Below are positions 1 to 7,556 of a stretch of DNA of 28,509 bases, one piece after another. Source of the DNA: SZUA-430 sp964646885. GTDB lineage: Bacteria; Pseudomonadota; Alphaproteobacteria; Micropepsales; Micropepsaceae. Numbering within the stretch: the stretch's first letter is position 1; every line of letters begins with the position of its first letter. The position numbers were made by a program, and so were the translations under genes. The notes under the pieces are model-generated. The model was given only the letters and a program-made list of their open reading frames with translations. It had not been told where the DNA came from and ran no database searches. Location of the stretch: NCBI GenBank assembly GCA_964646885.1, contig CAZYFM010000033.1:1-28509 (forward strand), given 5' to 3'.

Positions 1-212
1 TTGTCAGGATGATCGAGGAAGACCGCTATTGCATTGACGTGATCACACAGATCCAGGCTGTCATCGCCGCCGCCCGCAAGGTCGAGAGCGAAATCCTCAG
101 GGACCACGTCTCCCACTGCGTGGAGCACGCGATCAAGTCCGGCGACCAGAAAGCCCAGCGCCAGAAAATCGAGGAACTCGTCTCGACCCTGTCCAGGACC
201 CGCAACAAGTAG
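1..212 (+). CDS. CsoR/FrmR-family metal-sensing transcriptional repressor (5' partial)
   Basis: The gene enters from the left edge; the first complete codon is at base 3 and the stop is TAG at 210-212. Counting from the Met at base 9, the visible part matches the all-helical CsoR/RcnR/FrmR (DUF156) fold. It has the IEEDRYC segment with a Cys at residue 8, then His33 and Cys37 in an HxxxC arrangement. The 25-residue Cys-to-His spacing and the Cys-His-Cys set are those of copper-sensing CsoR (Cys36, His61, Cys65). This favours Cu(I) or a related thiophilic signal over nickel sensing; formaldehyde sensing of the FrmR type cannot be excluded because the N-terminus is off the window. Such proteins usually repress an adjacent efflux gene, and no such gene is downstream here, so the target probably lies to the left. 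Roughly 25 N-terminal residues are missing. Confidence 0.85.
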   Translation, partial: VRMIEEDRYCIDVITQIQAVIAAARKVESEILRDHVSHCVEHAIKSGDQKAQRQKIEELVSTLSRTRNK

Positions 213-269
213 CAGGCCTCAGGAACCCCTTGATCCATCTCAATGCGCGCCGTCTCCGTCGCGTGTTAC

Positions 270-284
270 TGCGACTAAGTTGCA
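270..284. promoter_or_regulatory. Candidate iron-responsive (Fur/Mur-like) operator upstream of the cupredoxin-FTR1 genes
   Basis: A 15-bp near-perfect inverted repeat (TGCGACT-A-AGTTGCA) with one G/T mismatch lies 53 bases before the cupredoxin start. The arms have the TGC...GCA form I associate with alphaproteobacterial Fur/Mur sites. It overlaps a TTGCAC element (280-285) that could be a -35 box; no convincing -10 is visible. Assignment to Fur is inferred from the iron-uptake context. Confidence 0.4.
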
Positions 285-337
285 CATATCCCAGCCAGTT
301 AAGAATGACTATCAAAAGCAAAAAGGAGCCGATCCCC

Positions 338-676
338 ATGAAACCGATGCTCGCCGCCGCTGCGCTGGCCGCTTCCCTCGCGCTTGGCCTCCAGCTTGCC
401 ACCGCCGAGGACACCCCAACCTTCGACATCATCATCAAGGACCACAAGTTCCAGCCTGACAAGCTTGAAGTGCCCGCCAACAGGAAGGTCAAGCTGGTGG
501 TGAAGAACCAGGACCCGACACCCGAAGAGTTCGAATCGTATGAACTCAACCGCGAGAAGGTGATCCCGGGCAACGCGCAGGCCATCATCTTCATCGGCCC
601 CCTGGACCCCGGAACCTACCCGTTCTTCGGCGAATTCAACCAGGCCACGGCGCAAGGCAAGATCATCGCGAAGTAA
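338..676 (+). CDS. Secreted cupredoxin-domain protein of an FTR1-type iron uptake system
   Basis: A periplasmic protein of 112 residues. The start at 338 was chosen because AAAGGAG lies about 10 nt upstream and a typical signal peptide follows (Lys2, hydrophobic core, likely cleavage after ATA at residue 23). The mature part is one cupredoxin-like beta-sandwich of the kind paired with FTR1 permeases, where it is thought to handle or oxidise ferrous iron. The canonical C-terminal copper loop is not intact. The positions expected to hold Cys, His and Met are Gly98, Asn101 and Ala105, and His36 is the only histidine. Classical type-1 copper is therefore unlikely, and the protein may bind iron directly or act structurally. 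The FTR1 gene starts 30 nt downstream, so the two are probably one operon. Confidence 0.8.
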   Translation: MKPMLAAAALAASLALGLQLATAEDTPTFDIIIKDHKFQPDKLEVPANRKVKLVVKNQDPTPEEFESYELNREKVIPGNAQAIIFIGPLDPGTYPFFGEFNQATAQGKIIAK

Positions 677-706
677 CCCCGAGACGGCATTGAAGGAAGC
701 CTGAAC

Positions 707-2281
707 ATGATTGCATCCGCCATCATCGTGTTTCGCGAGGTCCTGGAAGCCGCCCTGATCCTGTCGATCGTGGCCGCAGCGACGCGCAGCATCGCAGGCC
801 GAAACGCCTGGCTGGGCCTCGGCGTAGCAGGCGGCGTGCTTGGCGCCATTGTCGTGGCAGCCTTCGCGAGTGCCATCGCTGAATCGATGGAAGGCATGGG
901 ACAGGAAGTGTTCAATGCAGCCGTGCTCCTTCTCGCCGTCGGCATGCTGGGCTGGCACAATATCTGGATGCAGCAGCATGGCCGCGAGCTCGCGGCCCAG
1001 ATGACAAGCCTTGGGTCGGCAGCAGCGACCGGGACAGGTTCAATGCTCGCCGTCGCCATCGCGGTCGGCCTCGCGGTCCTGCGTGAAGGTTCCGAAATCG
1101 TCCTGTTCCTTCACGGCATCGCCGGCAGCGGATCCTCGAACCTCGAAATGCTGCTGGGAAGCGTGACGGGTCTTGCCATTGGTGCCGCAGTAGGATGGGG
1201 CCTCTATGCCGGGCTCCTGAGACTTTCGATGCGCAGGCTCTTTGCCGTGACCGGCTGGATGATCCTCCTCCTCGCTGCAGGAATGGCCGCATCCGCCGCA
1301 AAGTATCTCGTGCAGGCCGACATGCTGCCGTCGCTGGGGAACGCGATCTGGGATACGTCGGCCTGGCTGCCGGAGGACACGATTGTTGGCAACCTGCTTC
1401 ACGTCCTCGTCGGCTATACCGCCCGCCCCTCGGGCATCCAGATCGTCTTTTACCTATCAACCATCCTTGTCATTGGGGGACTCATGTACCTGCTGAATTC
1501 ACGCAAGACCTTTCGGCCAACACCCGCCAGCACGGTAACCGCGGCCGCGCTGTTTGTCCTGGCCGGATTGTCCTGGTCTCACGATGCTCAGGCCGGCTTC
1601 AAGGTCTACACACCCTACGTCGAGTATCACGAGTTCGAAATCGAATACCGACCCTCCGTCACGATCGACGGCGACGACGCGAAGGACAACGAGCAGAAGC
1701 ACCTGCTCGGCCTGGGCTATGGCGTGACCGAGTGGTGGTTCACCGAAGTCTACGCGGAATGGGAACGCGAAGCCGGCTCCGGCGAGGAAACGGCCTTCGA
1801 GGCATTCGAATGGGAAAACCGGTTCCAGCTGACGGACCCGGGCGAGTACTGGGCTGACCTCGGCCTGCTGGTCGAGTACGAGCGGACGGACGACAGCAAT
1901 TCCCCGGACAAGATCGAGCTGGGCCTGCTGGCCGCAAAGGAAGTCGGCAAGTTCAACCTCGCCTACAATCTCGTCGTCGAGCGGGAAGTCGGCACGAATG
2001 CAAGCGACGATGTCGAACTGGCGCAGGCGTTCCAGGTGAAGTACCGCCTCGACCCGACCTTCGAGCCCGGCATCGAGCTCTACAGCGAATTCGGTGCCAT
2101 CGGCGACATGCCGGGTGTCGACGAGCAGGAGCACTACATCGGTCCGGTCGTCGAAGGCAAAATCCCGCTCGGCGACAGCGGCACGAAGCTGAAGTACAAC
2201 GTGGGTTACATGTTCGGTCTGACCGACGAAACGCCGGACGGCACAGTCAAGGCCATCGTCGAACTCGAGTTCCCGCTCTAG
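707..2281 (+). CDS. FTR1-family iron permease fused to a C-terminal secreted beta-barrel-like domain
   Basis: 524 residues. Residues 1 to about 264 are an FTR1/EfeU-type high-affinity iron permease with about seven membrane segments and the two REXXE iron-binding motifs, REVLE at 10-14 and REGSE at 126-130. A normal permease would stop after the last helix. Here a basic stretch (Ser265-Arg-Lys) is followed in frame by a hydrophobic segment and an AQA signal-peptidase-like site at 294-296. Then come 228 residues rich in alternating polar and aromatic residues that look like an outer-membrane barrel (residues 297-524). Topology fits: the basic loop would be cytoplasmic and the AQA site periplasmic. 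Two readings are possible: a polyprotein cut by signal peptidase, or an internal start at Met260 (base 1484, with GGGGGA only 3 nt upstream). The gene is co-directional with the cupredoxin gene and ends 8 nt before the converging exporter. Confidence 0.85.
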   Translation: MIASAIIVFREVLEAALILSIVAAATRSIAGRNAWLGLGVAGGVLGAIVVAAFASAIAESMEGMGQEVFNAAVLLLAVGMLGWHNIWMQQHGRELAAQMTSLGSAAATGTGSMLAVAIAVGLAVLREGSEIVLFLHGIAGSGSSNLEMLLGSVTGLAIGAAVGWGLYAGLLRLSMRRLFAVTGWMILLLAAGMAASAAKYLVQADMLPSLGNAIWDTSAWLPEDTIVGNLLHVLVGYTARPSGIQIVFYLSTILVIGGLMYLLNSRKTFRPTPASTVTAAALFVLAGLSWSHDAQAGFKVYTPYVEYHEFEIEYRPSVTIDGDDAKDNEQKHLLGLGYGVTEWWFTEVYAEWEREAGSGEETAFEAFEWENRFQLTDPGEYWADLGLLVEYERTDDSNSPDKIELGLLAAKEVGKFNLAYNLVVEREVGTNASDDVELAQAFQVKYRLDPTFEPGIELYSEFGAIGDMPGVDEQEHYIGPVVEGKIPLGDSGTKLKYNVGYMFGLTDETPDGTVKAIVELEFPL

Positions 2282-2289
2282 CGTTCGCC

Positions 2290-4185
2290 TCAGGAGGCCG
2301 GCTGGACCCGCGCGATCTCTGGATTGATCGCCGGATCATTCTCGGCCTCCTTGAGCCGCTCGCGGGCTGCAGCGGCTTCCCGCTGGCGGTTCCACATCGA
2401 CGCATAGGCACCGTTCAGCGCGAGCAGCTCCTCGTGACGGCCCCGCTCCACGATCTGCCCCTTGTCGAGCACCAGGATCTGGTCGGCGTCGATCACGGTC
2501 GAAAGGCGATGCGCAATCACAAGCGTCGTCCGGTTGCGCGAGACTTCACGCAGTGCAGACTGGATCTCGCGCTCCGTGTGCGTGTCCAGCGCCGAAGTGG
2601 CCTCATCCAGCAGCAGGATCGGCGGGTTCTTGAGGATCGTGCGCGCAATGGCAACGCGTTGCTTCTCGCCACCCGACAGCTTCAGGCCGCGCTCGCCCAC
2701 CATCGACTTGAAACCGTCAGGCAGCTGGCGGATGAACGGCTCGATCTGCGCCAGCCGCGCAGCCGCTTCAATCTCATCGTCCGTCGCCGTGATGCGCCCG
2801 TACCGGATGTTGTAGCGGATCGTGTCATTGAAGAGCACCGTGTCCTGCGGAACGATCCCGATCACCGATCGCACGGAGTCCTGCCGCACGTCACGTATGT
2901 CCTGCCCGTCGATCGTGACCTTGCCGGACTGGATCTCGTAGAAGCGGTAAAGGATGCGCGAGATGGTCGACTTGCCGGCCCCGGACGGACCGACGATGGC
3001 CACAGTCTTGCCCGCCGGAACGGCAAAGCTGACGCCTTTCAGGATCGTGCGCTCCGGCTCATAGGAGAACACGACATCCTCGAAACGGACTTCGCCACCC
3101 TGGACCGACAGGTCGGGAGCCCCCGGCTTGTCCTTCACCTCCGGCGCCACGTTGAGCACATCGAACATCTTCTCCATGTCGATGAGCGCCTGGTTGATCT
3201 CGCGATAGACCGTGCCGAGCAGGTTCAGCGGAACATAGAGCTGCGTCAGGAAACCGTTGACGACAACGAGCCCGCCAATCGTCATCTGTCCGATGGAAAT
3301 CTGGTAGGCCGCCAGGCACATGACCCCTACGAGGCCTGCCGTGATGATGGCCGCCTGTCCCGCATTCAGGAAGGACAGGGACATCTGGGATTTCTCGGAC
3401 GCCTCGGCGTACTGCACCATGGCCTGGTCGTAGCGCGTAGCCTCATGCGACTCGTTGTTGAAGTATTTCACCGTCTCGTAGTTCAGGAGGCTGTCGACGG
3501 CCTTGGTGTTTGCTTCCGTGTCGCTGTCGTTCATCCGGCGGCGAATGTCGGTGCGCCAGGCCGTCACGCGGATCGTGAACACGCCATAGATGATGACAGT
3601 GACGATGGTGATGGCCACATAGCCCCAGTGATAGGCCCACCACAGGTAACCGCAGACGAGCAGCAACTCGAGGATCGTCGGCGCGATGGAGAAGAGGACG
3701 TAGAACAGCAGGACATCGATGCCCTTGGTGCCCCGCTCGATCACGCGCGTCAGGCCGCCCGTCTTGCGCTCCAGATGGAAACGCAGGCTCAGCGCATGGA
3801 TGTGCCTGAAGGTCTTTCCGGCAACCGAGCGCACCGCATTGTAGACAGCCTTCGCGGCAACGGCATCGCGCAGCTGCGCGAAGCCCTGCATGAGGATGCG
3901 CGCAACGCCGAACGCCAGGATGAACGAGATCGCCACGGCAACGGACTGCACGGCCTGCCCGTTGCCACCGAGGGCGTCCACGGCCGCACCATAGAACAGC
4001 GGAAAGGCCAGCGTCGCGACCTTGGCCAGGACGAGCGCCACCATGGCGATGACGATGCGCGCCTTGAGATCGGGTCGCCCTGCCGGCCACAGATAGGGGA
4101 CGACGGACTTGAGGGTGGCGATCCGGCTGCGTCCCTTCTGGGAGTCACCGGCACTGACGGTTGATTTTCCGGGTGATGGAGGCAT
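2290..4185 (-). CDS. Atm1/ABCB7-type ABC exporter (fused membrane and ATPase domains)
   Basis: A 631-residue half-transporter that would dimerise in the inner membrane. The N-terminal part has six membrane helices (about residues 45-330) and contains the NYETVKYFNNE signature of Atm1/HMT1 proteins. The ATPase domain has Walker A (399-407), Q-loop Gln447, signature LSGGE (503-507), Walker B ILLLDE (523-528) and switch His559. Characterised relatives export glutathione persulfide or glutathione-metal conjugates, linking them to cytosolic Fe-S/thiol balance and heavy-metal tolerance. The start at 4185 has AAGG 7 nt upstream, and that site lies inside an 18-bp perfect palindrome. The tail after residue 600 is charged and low in complexity. 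The gene is convergent with the FTR1 gene (8 nt between stops), so a metal-homeostasis neighbourhood is plausible. Confidence 0.92.
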   Translation of the reverse strand: MPPSPGKSTVSAGDSQKGRSRIATLKSVVPYLWPAGRPDLKARIVIAMVALVLAKVATLAFPLFYGAAVDALGGNGQAVQSVAVAISFILAFGVARILMQGFAQLRDAVAAKAVYNAVRSVAGKTFRHIHALSLRFHLERKTGGLTRVIERGTKGIDVLLFYVLFSIAPTILELLLVCGYLWWAYHWGYVAITIVTVIIYGVFTIRVTAWRTDIRRRMNDSDTEANTKAVDSLLNYETVKYFNNESHEATRYDQAMVQYAEASEKSQMSLSFLNAGQAAIITAGLVGVMCLAAYQISIGQMTIGGLVVVNGFLTQLYVPLNLLGTVYREINQALIDMEKMFDVLNVAPEVKDKPGAPDLSVQGGEVRFEDVVFSYEPERTILKGVSFAVPAGKTVAIVGPSGAGKSTISRILYRFYEIQSGKVTIDGQDIRDVRQDSVRSVIGIVPQDTVLFNDTIRYNIRYGRITATDDEIEAAARLAQIEPFIRQLPDGFKSMVGERGLKLSGGEKQRVAIARTILKNPPILLLDEATSALDTHTEREIQSALREVSRNRTTLVIAHRLSTVIDADQILVLDKGQIVERGRHEELLALNGAYASMWNRQREAAAARERLKEAENDPAINPEIARVQPAS

Positions 4186-4187
4186 GT

Positions 4188-4205
4188 CGATGCCTTAAGG
4201 CATCG
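4188..4205. promoter_or_regulatory. 18-bp perfect palindrome over the ribosome-binding site of the Atm1-type exporter
   Basis: CGATGCCTTAAGGCATCG reads identically on both strands. It ends 2 nt before the exporter's ATG and contains its AAGG ribosome-binding site. As DNA it could be an operator for a dimeric regulator. As RNA it would form a 7-bp stem with a TTAA loop that partly hides the ribosome-binding site. Confidence 0.6.
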
Positions 4206-4221
4206 CACTGCCCTTTGCCAC

Positions 4222-4248
4222 AAAAAATGGCGCAGACAGGGGCCTGTC
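4222..4248 (-). terminator. Possible intrinsic terminator after the LysM protein gene
   Basis: On the minus strand a 6-bp hairpin (GACAGG-CC-CCTGTC, 4235-4248) overlaps the LysM stop codon and is followed 7 nt later by six T residues (4222-4227). The gap between stem and T-run makes it a weak candidate. Confidence 0.35.
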
Positions 4249-5359
4249 AGGGCAGGTAAAGCCGTCGACCGGGCCGGATCAGGTCAGGGTCCGCCAGGCG
4301 CTTCCTGTTCGCCTTGAGGATCCGCGTCCACTTCTTTCCGTCGCCATAATGTTTCCTCGCAAGCTTCCACAAGCTGTCACCCTTGCGAACCTTGACGTAG
4401 TAGCCACCCGCACGCGGCGCCTTGGAGGAAGCCGACGCCACCGTCGCCGGGGAAGCAGGCTTGTCCGAGGCTGTCGGCACCGGTTGCGACGGCGCCTTCA
4501 CCACCGCAGGAAGATTGAGCGGGAACTCCGAGAAGTCGAGTTCCCGGCCCTGCGCATTCTGCAGCACGACGCGCGCAGACTTTACCGCCTGATCCGTTGC
4601 GTTGCTCACCGTCAGCGCCCAGGCTCCGTCCGCCGCAACTTGCGTTGAAGCCGCTTCTTTCCCTTCGATCTGCACCTTGATCGTGGCCCCGGGATCGGCC
4701 TTGCCCCGGAGGCTGGCCATGCCCTTCCCGTCAGCCTCGACCTTCTCGATGATAATGCCCACCTCGGGCTCTGCCGCCGCTTCTTGCGACGGCGCTTCCG
4801 CCGCGGCCGTTTCAGCAGCAGGCTCAGCGGCAGGTTTCTCGAGTCCTTCAAGCGTGATGCGCGGGAGGCCCCCGCTCGTTTCAGGCGGGCTCACAAGCGC
4901 ACGCTGCGGACCCTCAACCGTCTCACCGCCCCGGCGGGATTCCACCTTCAGGTCATAGGATTCACGAACCTGGGGCACGCGGAACTCGATCGTCCACGAA
5001 CCATCCTTGCCCGCCTGCGCCTTGCCGAGCACCTTCGTGTCGTGAACCACGAACACACGGTCGCCGGGAGATGCTGTCCCCGTGAAGGACGCACGTCCCC
5101 TGTGATCGACCCCGACACTTGAAAATGCAGGCGCAGCGCCGGCAACCAGTCCTGTAACCAGATCCTGGGCAGAAGCGGCTGGTGCACCCGGCTTCGTGCC
5201 ATCCGCCGGATCGGCGCCTGTCGCGAGTGGAAGTGTGGCTCGGGCTTCCGCATCAATGCCAGCCTGCTGACCGGCAGGTTTTCGCGTCAGGCCGAAGATG
5301 GCCCCGGTGATGAGGAACAGCAGGGTGAGGATTACGATGACACGCGCCATGGCAGCCAA
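4247..5359 (-). CDS. LysM-domain cell-envelope protein with two Ig-like domains
   Basis: About 370 residues. An N-terminal hydrophobic segment (residues 6-23) acts as a signal anchor. It is followed by an Ala/Pro/Glu-rich linker region carrying two related Ig-like beta domains (about 80-160 and 205-285), each with a GxASPGDR/GKADPGAT-type turn. A C-terminal LysM domain (about 322-369) begins YYVKVRKGDSLWKLARKHYG and ends in RLYLP. LysM binds peptidoglycan, so the protein probably sits in the periplasm tethered to the inner membrane and bound to the wall. The start is uncertain: a TTG at 5359 lies 4 nt after AGGA, while an ATG at 5350 is 13 nt after it. A hairpin overlaps that ribosome-binding site. 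No enzymatic domain is visible; a structural or morphogenetic role is likely. Confidence 0.85.
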   Translation of the reverse strand: MAAMARVIVILTLLFLITGAIFGLTRKPAGQQAGIDAEARATLPLATGADPADGTKPGAPAASAQDLVTGLVAGAAPAFSSVGVDHRGRASFTGTASPGDRVFVVHDTKVLGKAQAGKDGSWTIEFRVPQVRESYDLKVESRRGGETVEGPQRALVSPPETSGGLPRITLEGLEKPAAEPAAETAAAEAPSQEAAAEPEVGIIIEKVEADGKGMASLRGKADPGATIKVQIEGKEAASTQVAADGAWALTVSNATDQAVKSARVVLQNAQGRELDFSEFPLNLPAVVKAPSQPVPTASDKPASPATVASASSKAPRAGGYYVKVRKGDSLWKLARKHYGDGKKWTRILKANRKRLADPDLIRPGRRLYLP

Positions 5360-5365
5360 ATATTC

Positions 5366-5389
5366 CTAAAGTCGTTGCACGCACTTTAG
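5366..5389. promoter_or_regulatory. Hairpin overlapping the ribosome-binding site of the LysM protein gene
   Basis: Arms CTAAAGT (5366-5372) and ACTTTAG (5383-5389) are exact inverted repeats. An inner CGT/ACG pairing extends the stem to 10 bp with one bulged base on the minus-strand RNA. The downstream arm runs into the AGGA used by the LysM gene. No T-run follows, so it is not a classical terminator. Confidence 0.4.
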
Positions 5390-5436
5390 TCCCGGATCCT
5401 GTCCCGGCAATGCCACGAAAGTCTGCTTTCAACAGG

Positions 5437-6339
5437 TTACTGGTTGAGCGACTTGAGGAATTCCGCCATCGCCTGCCGATCTTCGTCGGTCAGGAACCGC
5501 GTATTCTCCTCGATCACTTCCTTCATGGGCCCCTGCGCCGAATCAAAATCGGGCTTCTCGCCACTTTTGAGATACGTGCTGATCTCCTCCACCGACCACT
5601 GGGAGAAATTCCCCTTTGACGGACCAACGAGCGCGGGTACTGCCCAGCCATCGGGTCCGGCCGGATTGCCCTTCAGGAATGCGCTCGCGTCCATGGCCCC
5701 GAGGGCGCCGCGCGGCGTATGGCACTCTCCGCAGTGTCCTGGCCCTGTCACGAGATAGCTTCCTCGCGCCTGTGCGGGAGTCAGGTTTGGCATCGTCACC
5801 TTCAGCTCCGGCCAGAAAAAAAGCGTCTTCCACGCCTTCATGAGCGCACGCCATGAAAACGGGAACCGAAGCTCATTCGGGACATTCGAATGACGCACGG
5901 ACGGCAGGCTGAAGAGATAGGCCTTGATGGCCAGCATGTCCTCCACGGTCATGCGCGCATAGGACGTGTACGGAAAAACCGGATAGAGCTGTTCGCCGCG
6001 CACGCCCTCGCCGTGGCGCAAGGCCCTGACGAAATCCTCATCGCTCCACTTGCCAATTCCGGTTTCTGCATCTGCCGTGATGTTCGGCGCGTGAAACGTT
6101 CCAAACGGAGTCTCCAGCGCGCGACCACCGGCGAAGGGCTGCCCGCCCTTGCGGGTGTGGCAGGTGATGCACCCGGAGATCCGCGTTACATAGGCGCCGC
6201 GCTCCACCATGCCGGGTGCAGCACTCGAAACACCTGCAGGCAGATCAACAGCGGTTCGGGAAGGAAGGATCAGCCAAACAAGAACGGCAGCGCCCACGAG
6301 GAGCGCTGCCGCCAGCAGCCTGATCAGCCAGCTCATCAT
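5437..6339 (-). CDS. Membrane-anchored dihaem c-type cytochrome
   Basis: About 300 residues. An N-terminal membrane helix (residues 5-25) anchors two c-type haem domains in the periplasm. The first has CITCH and the second CGECH, each giving covalent haem c attachment, with downstream Met residues that could be axial ligands. The fold resembles the cytochrome subunits of alcohol/aldehyde dehydrogenases and related dihaem electron carriers, but no dehydrogenase subunit is adjacent. The gene is translationally coupled to the upstream cytochrome c' gene: the stop TGA (6341-6339) and the ATG at 6339 share one base. A GTG at 6342 would give a 4-nt overlap instead. Probable role: periplasmic electron transfer between cytochrome c' or a donor and the respiratory chain. 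The partner is not identifiable here. Confidence 0.87.
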   Translation of the reverse strand: MMSWLIRLLAAALLVGAAVLVWLILPSRTAVDLPAGVSSAAPGMVERGAYVTRISGCITCHTRKGGQPFAGGRALETPFGTFHAPNITADAETGIGKWSDEDFVRALRHGEGVRGEQLYPVFPYTSYARMTVEDMLAIKAYLFSLPSVRHSNVPNELRFPFSWRALMKAWKTLFFWPELKVTMPNLTPAQARGSYLVTGPGHCGECHTPRGALGAMDASAFLKGNPAGPDGWAVPALVGPSKGNFSQWSVEEISTYLKSGEKPDFDSAQGPMKEVIEENTRFLTDEDRQAMAEFLKSLNQ

Positions 6340-6791
6340 CACTCGGTGGCGGGGCCACGAAACGCGTCGTGGCAGGAACCGCAGGACTTCTTCACGCCGC
6401 CCATCGCGGCGCCGAACTTTGCAGCGTCTCCCGCAGCAGCACTCGCCGCTTCAAGCGCCGAGACGAAACCATCTGTGGCCGCCTTGAATTCGGCAGGCTT
6501 CGACCAGATTTCCTGCTTCGCACGCGTCTTGGTCACGCCGGCATCACCGATCCCCGTGCCCTTCGGAAACTTCGAGGGAATGGCCTTGGCAACGGCAATC
6601 GCCTTTGCCAGATGCTCCCGGGCGACAGCGGCGTCAGTCGCCTCGGTCGCACCCTTGAGCGAACCGATCAGGGACTTCATGCCGGCAACCCGGTCGTCCA
6701 CGATTTCCTGAGGGGTCGAAGCCGCCGCGACCAGCACCGAACCGGCCAGGGCCAACCCCACGACGCCAACACCACCAAACAACGCTTTCAT
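6339..6791 (-). CDS. Cytochrome c' (class II c-type cytochrome), periplasmic
   Basis: 150 residues: a signal peptide (about 1-24) followed by a four-helix-bundle class II cytochrome. The C-terminal KKSCGSCHDAFR segment carries the CxxCH haem site in the position typical of cytochrome c', where the haem sits near the C-terminus and the distal side is often free to bind NO or CO. Family length (about 130 mature residues) fits. The start at 6791 is supported by GGGAG about 8-9 nt upstream. It is first in a two-gene unit with the dihaem cytochrome. Related proteins are linked to NO tolerance or accessory electron transfer; nothing in the window decides between these. The gene is divergent from the LOG gene. 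Confidence 0.88.
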   Translation of the reverse strand: MKALFGGVGVVGLALAGSVLVAAASTPQEIVDDRVAGMKSLIGSLKGATEATDAAVAREHLAKAIAVAKAIPSKFPKGTGIGDAGVTKTRAKQEIWSKPAEFKAATDGFVSALEAASAAAGDAAKFGAAMGGVKKSCGSCHDAFRGPATE

Positions 6792-6808
6792 GACTACACT
6801 CCCAGAGA

Positions 6809-6943
6809 GGCCATTCTGGCCGATATTTACCTATCGTTACCCATTGTGCCCGCCTCGCCAAGACCCAATTTGAGATTTCGACGCAAAACCAACACGGAAT
6901 TGACATACTGGGGGAGCACTCATGAACGAGTATTTTTACCCCC
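6809..6943. promoter_or_regulatory. Divergent control region between cytochrome c' and LOG genes
   Basis: This 198-nt intergenic space is AT-richer than its surroundings. It holds a GGCCA-TTC-TGGCC hairpin (6809-6821) in the cytochrome c' leader, a TTGACA (6900-6905) facing LOG, and nested inverted repeats GGGGG/CCCCC (6910-6914, 6939-6943) enclosing ACTC/GAGT (6918-6921, 6928-6931). No convincing -10 box was found for either gene. Confidence 0.3.
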
Positions 6944-6989
6944 TGACTGTATTGTGAACGCAAGTTTAGGCGTCTGACGGAACGTGAGT

Positions 6990-7556
6990 ATGCGGAAGTT
7001 GATCGGAGTCTGCGTTTTTTGCGGTTCATCCGAAGGGAGTGATCCAGCCTATCTTCAGGCTGCCAGAGACCTTGGCCGCCACATTGCCGAGGCGAACGCA
7101 CGCCTCATCTACGGTGGCGCCTCCATCGGCCTCATGGGCGAAGTCGCACGGTCGGCCCTCGAGGCTGGCGGCGAGGTCGTCGGCATCATCCCCCAGTTCC
7201 TGCGCGCGCGCGAAATCGAGCTGGCCAGCCTGACGGAACTCGTCATCACGCCCAACATGCATGAGCGCAAGGAGCGCATGCACGGACTGTCAGACGCGTT
7301 TGTCATCCTGCCGGGCGGGCTCGGAACACTCGAAGAAGTGCTTGAAGCCATGACCTGGGCGCAGCTGGGCCTGCACAAGAAGCCCGTCGTCTTCGTCAAC
7401 GTGAAGGGCTTCTGGGATCCGCTGTTCGCGACATTTGACCGGGTACACACGCACAATTTCGCGCGTTACGGGCTCAAGGAACTCTACACGGTGGTCAACC
7501 GCGCCGAGGACACGCTGCCGGCCATCGCGAACTTTCATCGTCACGCGGCCGAATAG
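6990..7556 (+). CDS. LOG-family protein (cytokinin riboside 5'-monophosphate phosphoribohydrolase type)
   Basis: 188 residues with a Rossmann-like fold. The LOG signatures are all present: CVFCGSS near the N-terminus, YGGASIGLMG, the MHERKERM (MxxRK) region and PGGLGTLEEVLE (PGGxGTxxE). LOG enzymes hydrolyse nucleoside 5'-monophosphates, releasing the free base and ribose 5-phosphate. In most free-living bacteria they probably act in purine nucleotide salvage or clean-up rather than hormone synthesis. The start at ATG 6990 has ACGGA 8 nt upstream; a GTG at 6984 would add two residues. The last 16 bases overlap the 3' end of the convergent rarD. Confidence 0.9.
   Translation: MRKLIGVCVFCGSSEGSDPAYLQAARDLGRHIAEANARLIYGGASIGLMGEVARSALEAGGEVVGIIPQFLRAREIELASLTELVITPNMHERKERMHGLSDAFVILPGGLGTLEEVLEAMTWAQLGLHKKPVVFVNVKGFWDPLFATFDRVHTHNFARYGLKELYTVVNRAEDTLPAIANFHRHAAE

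Noticed and set aside
2434..4164. 576-codon plus-strand frame opposite the ABC exporter
   Set aside because: Arg/Asp/His-rich translation with no family features; antisense shadow of a clear Atm1-type gene in a GC-rich genome.
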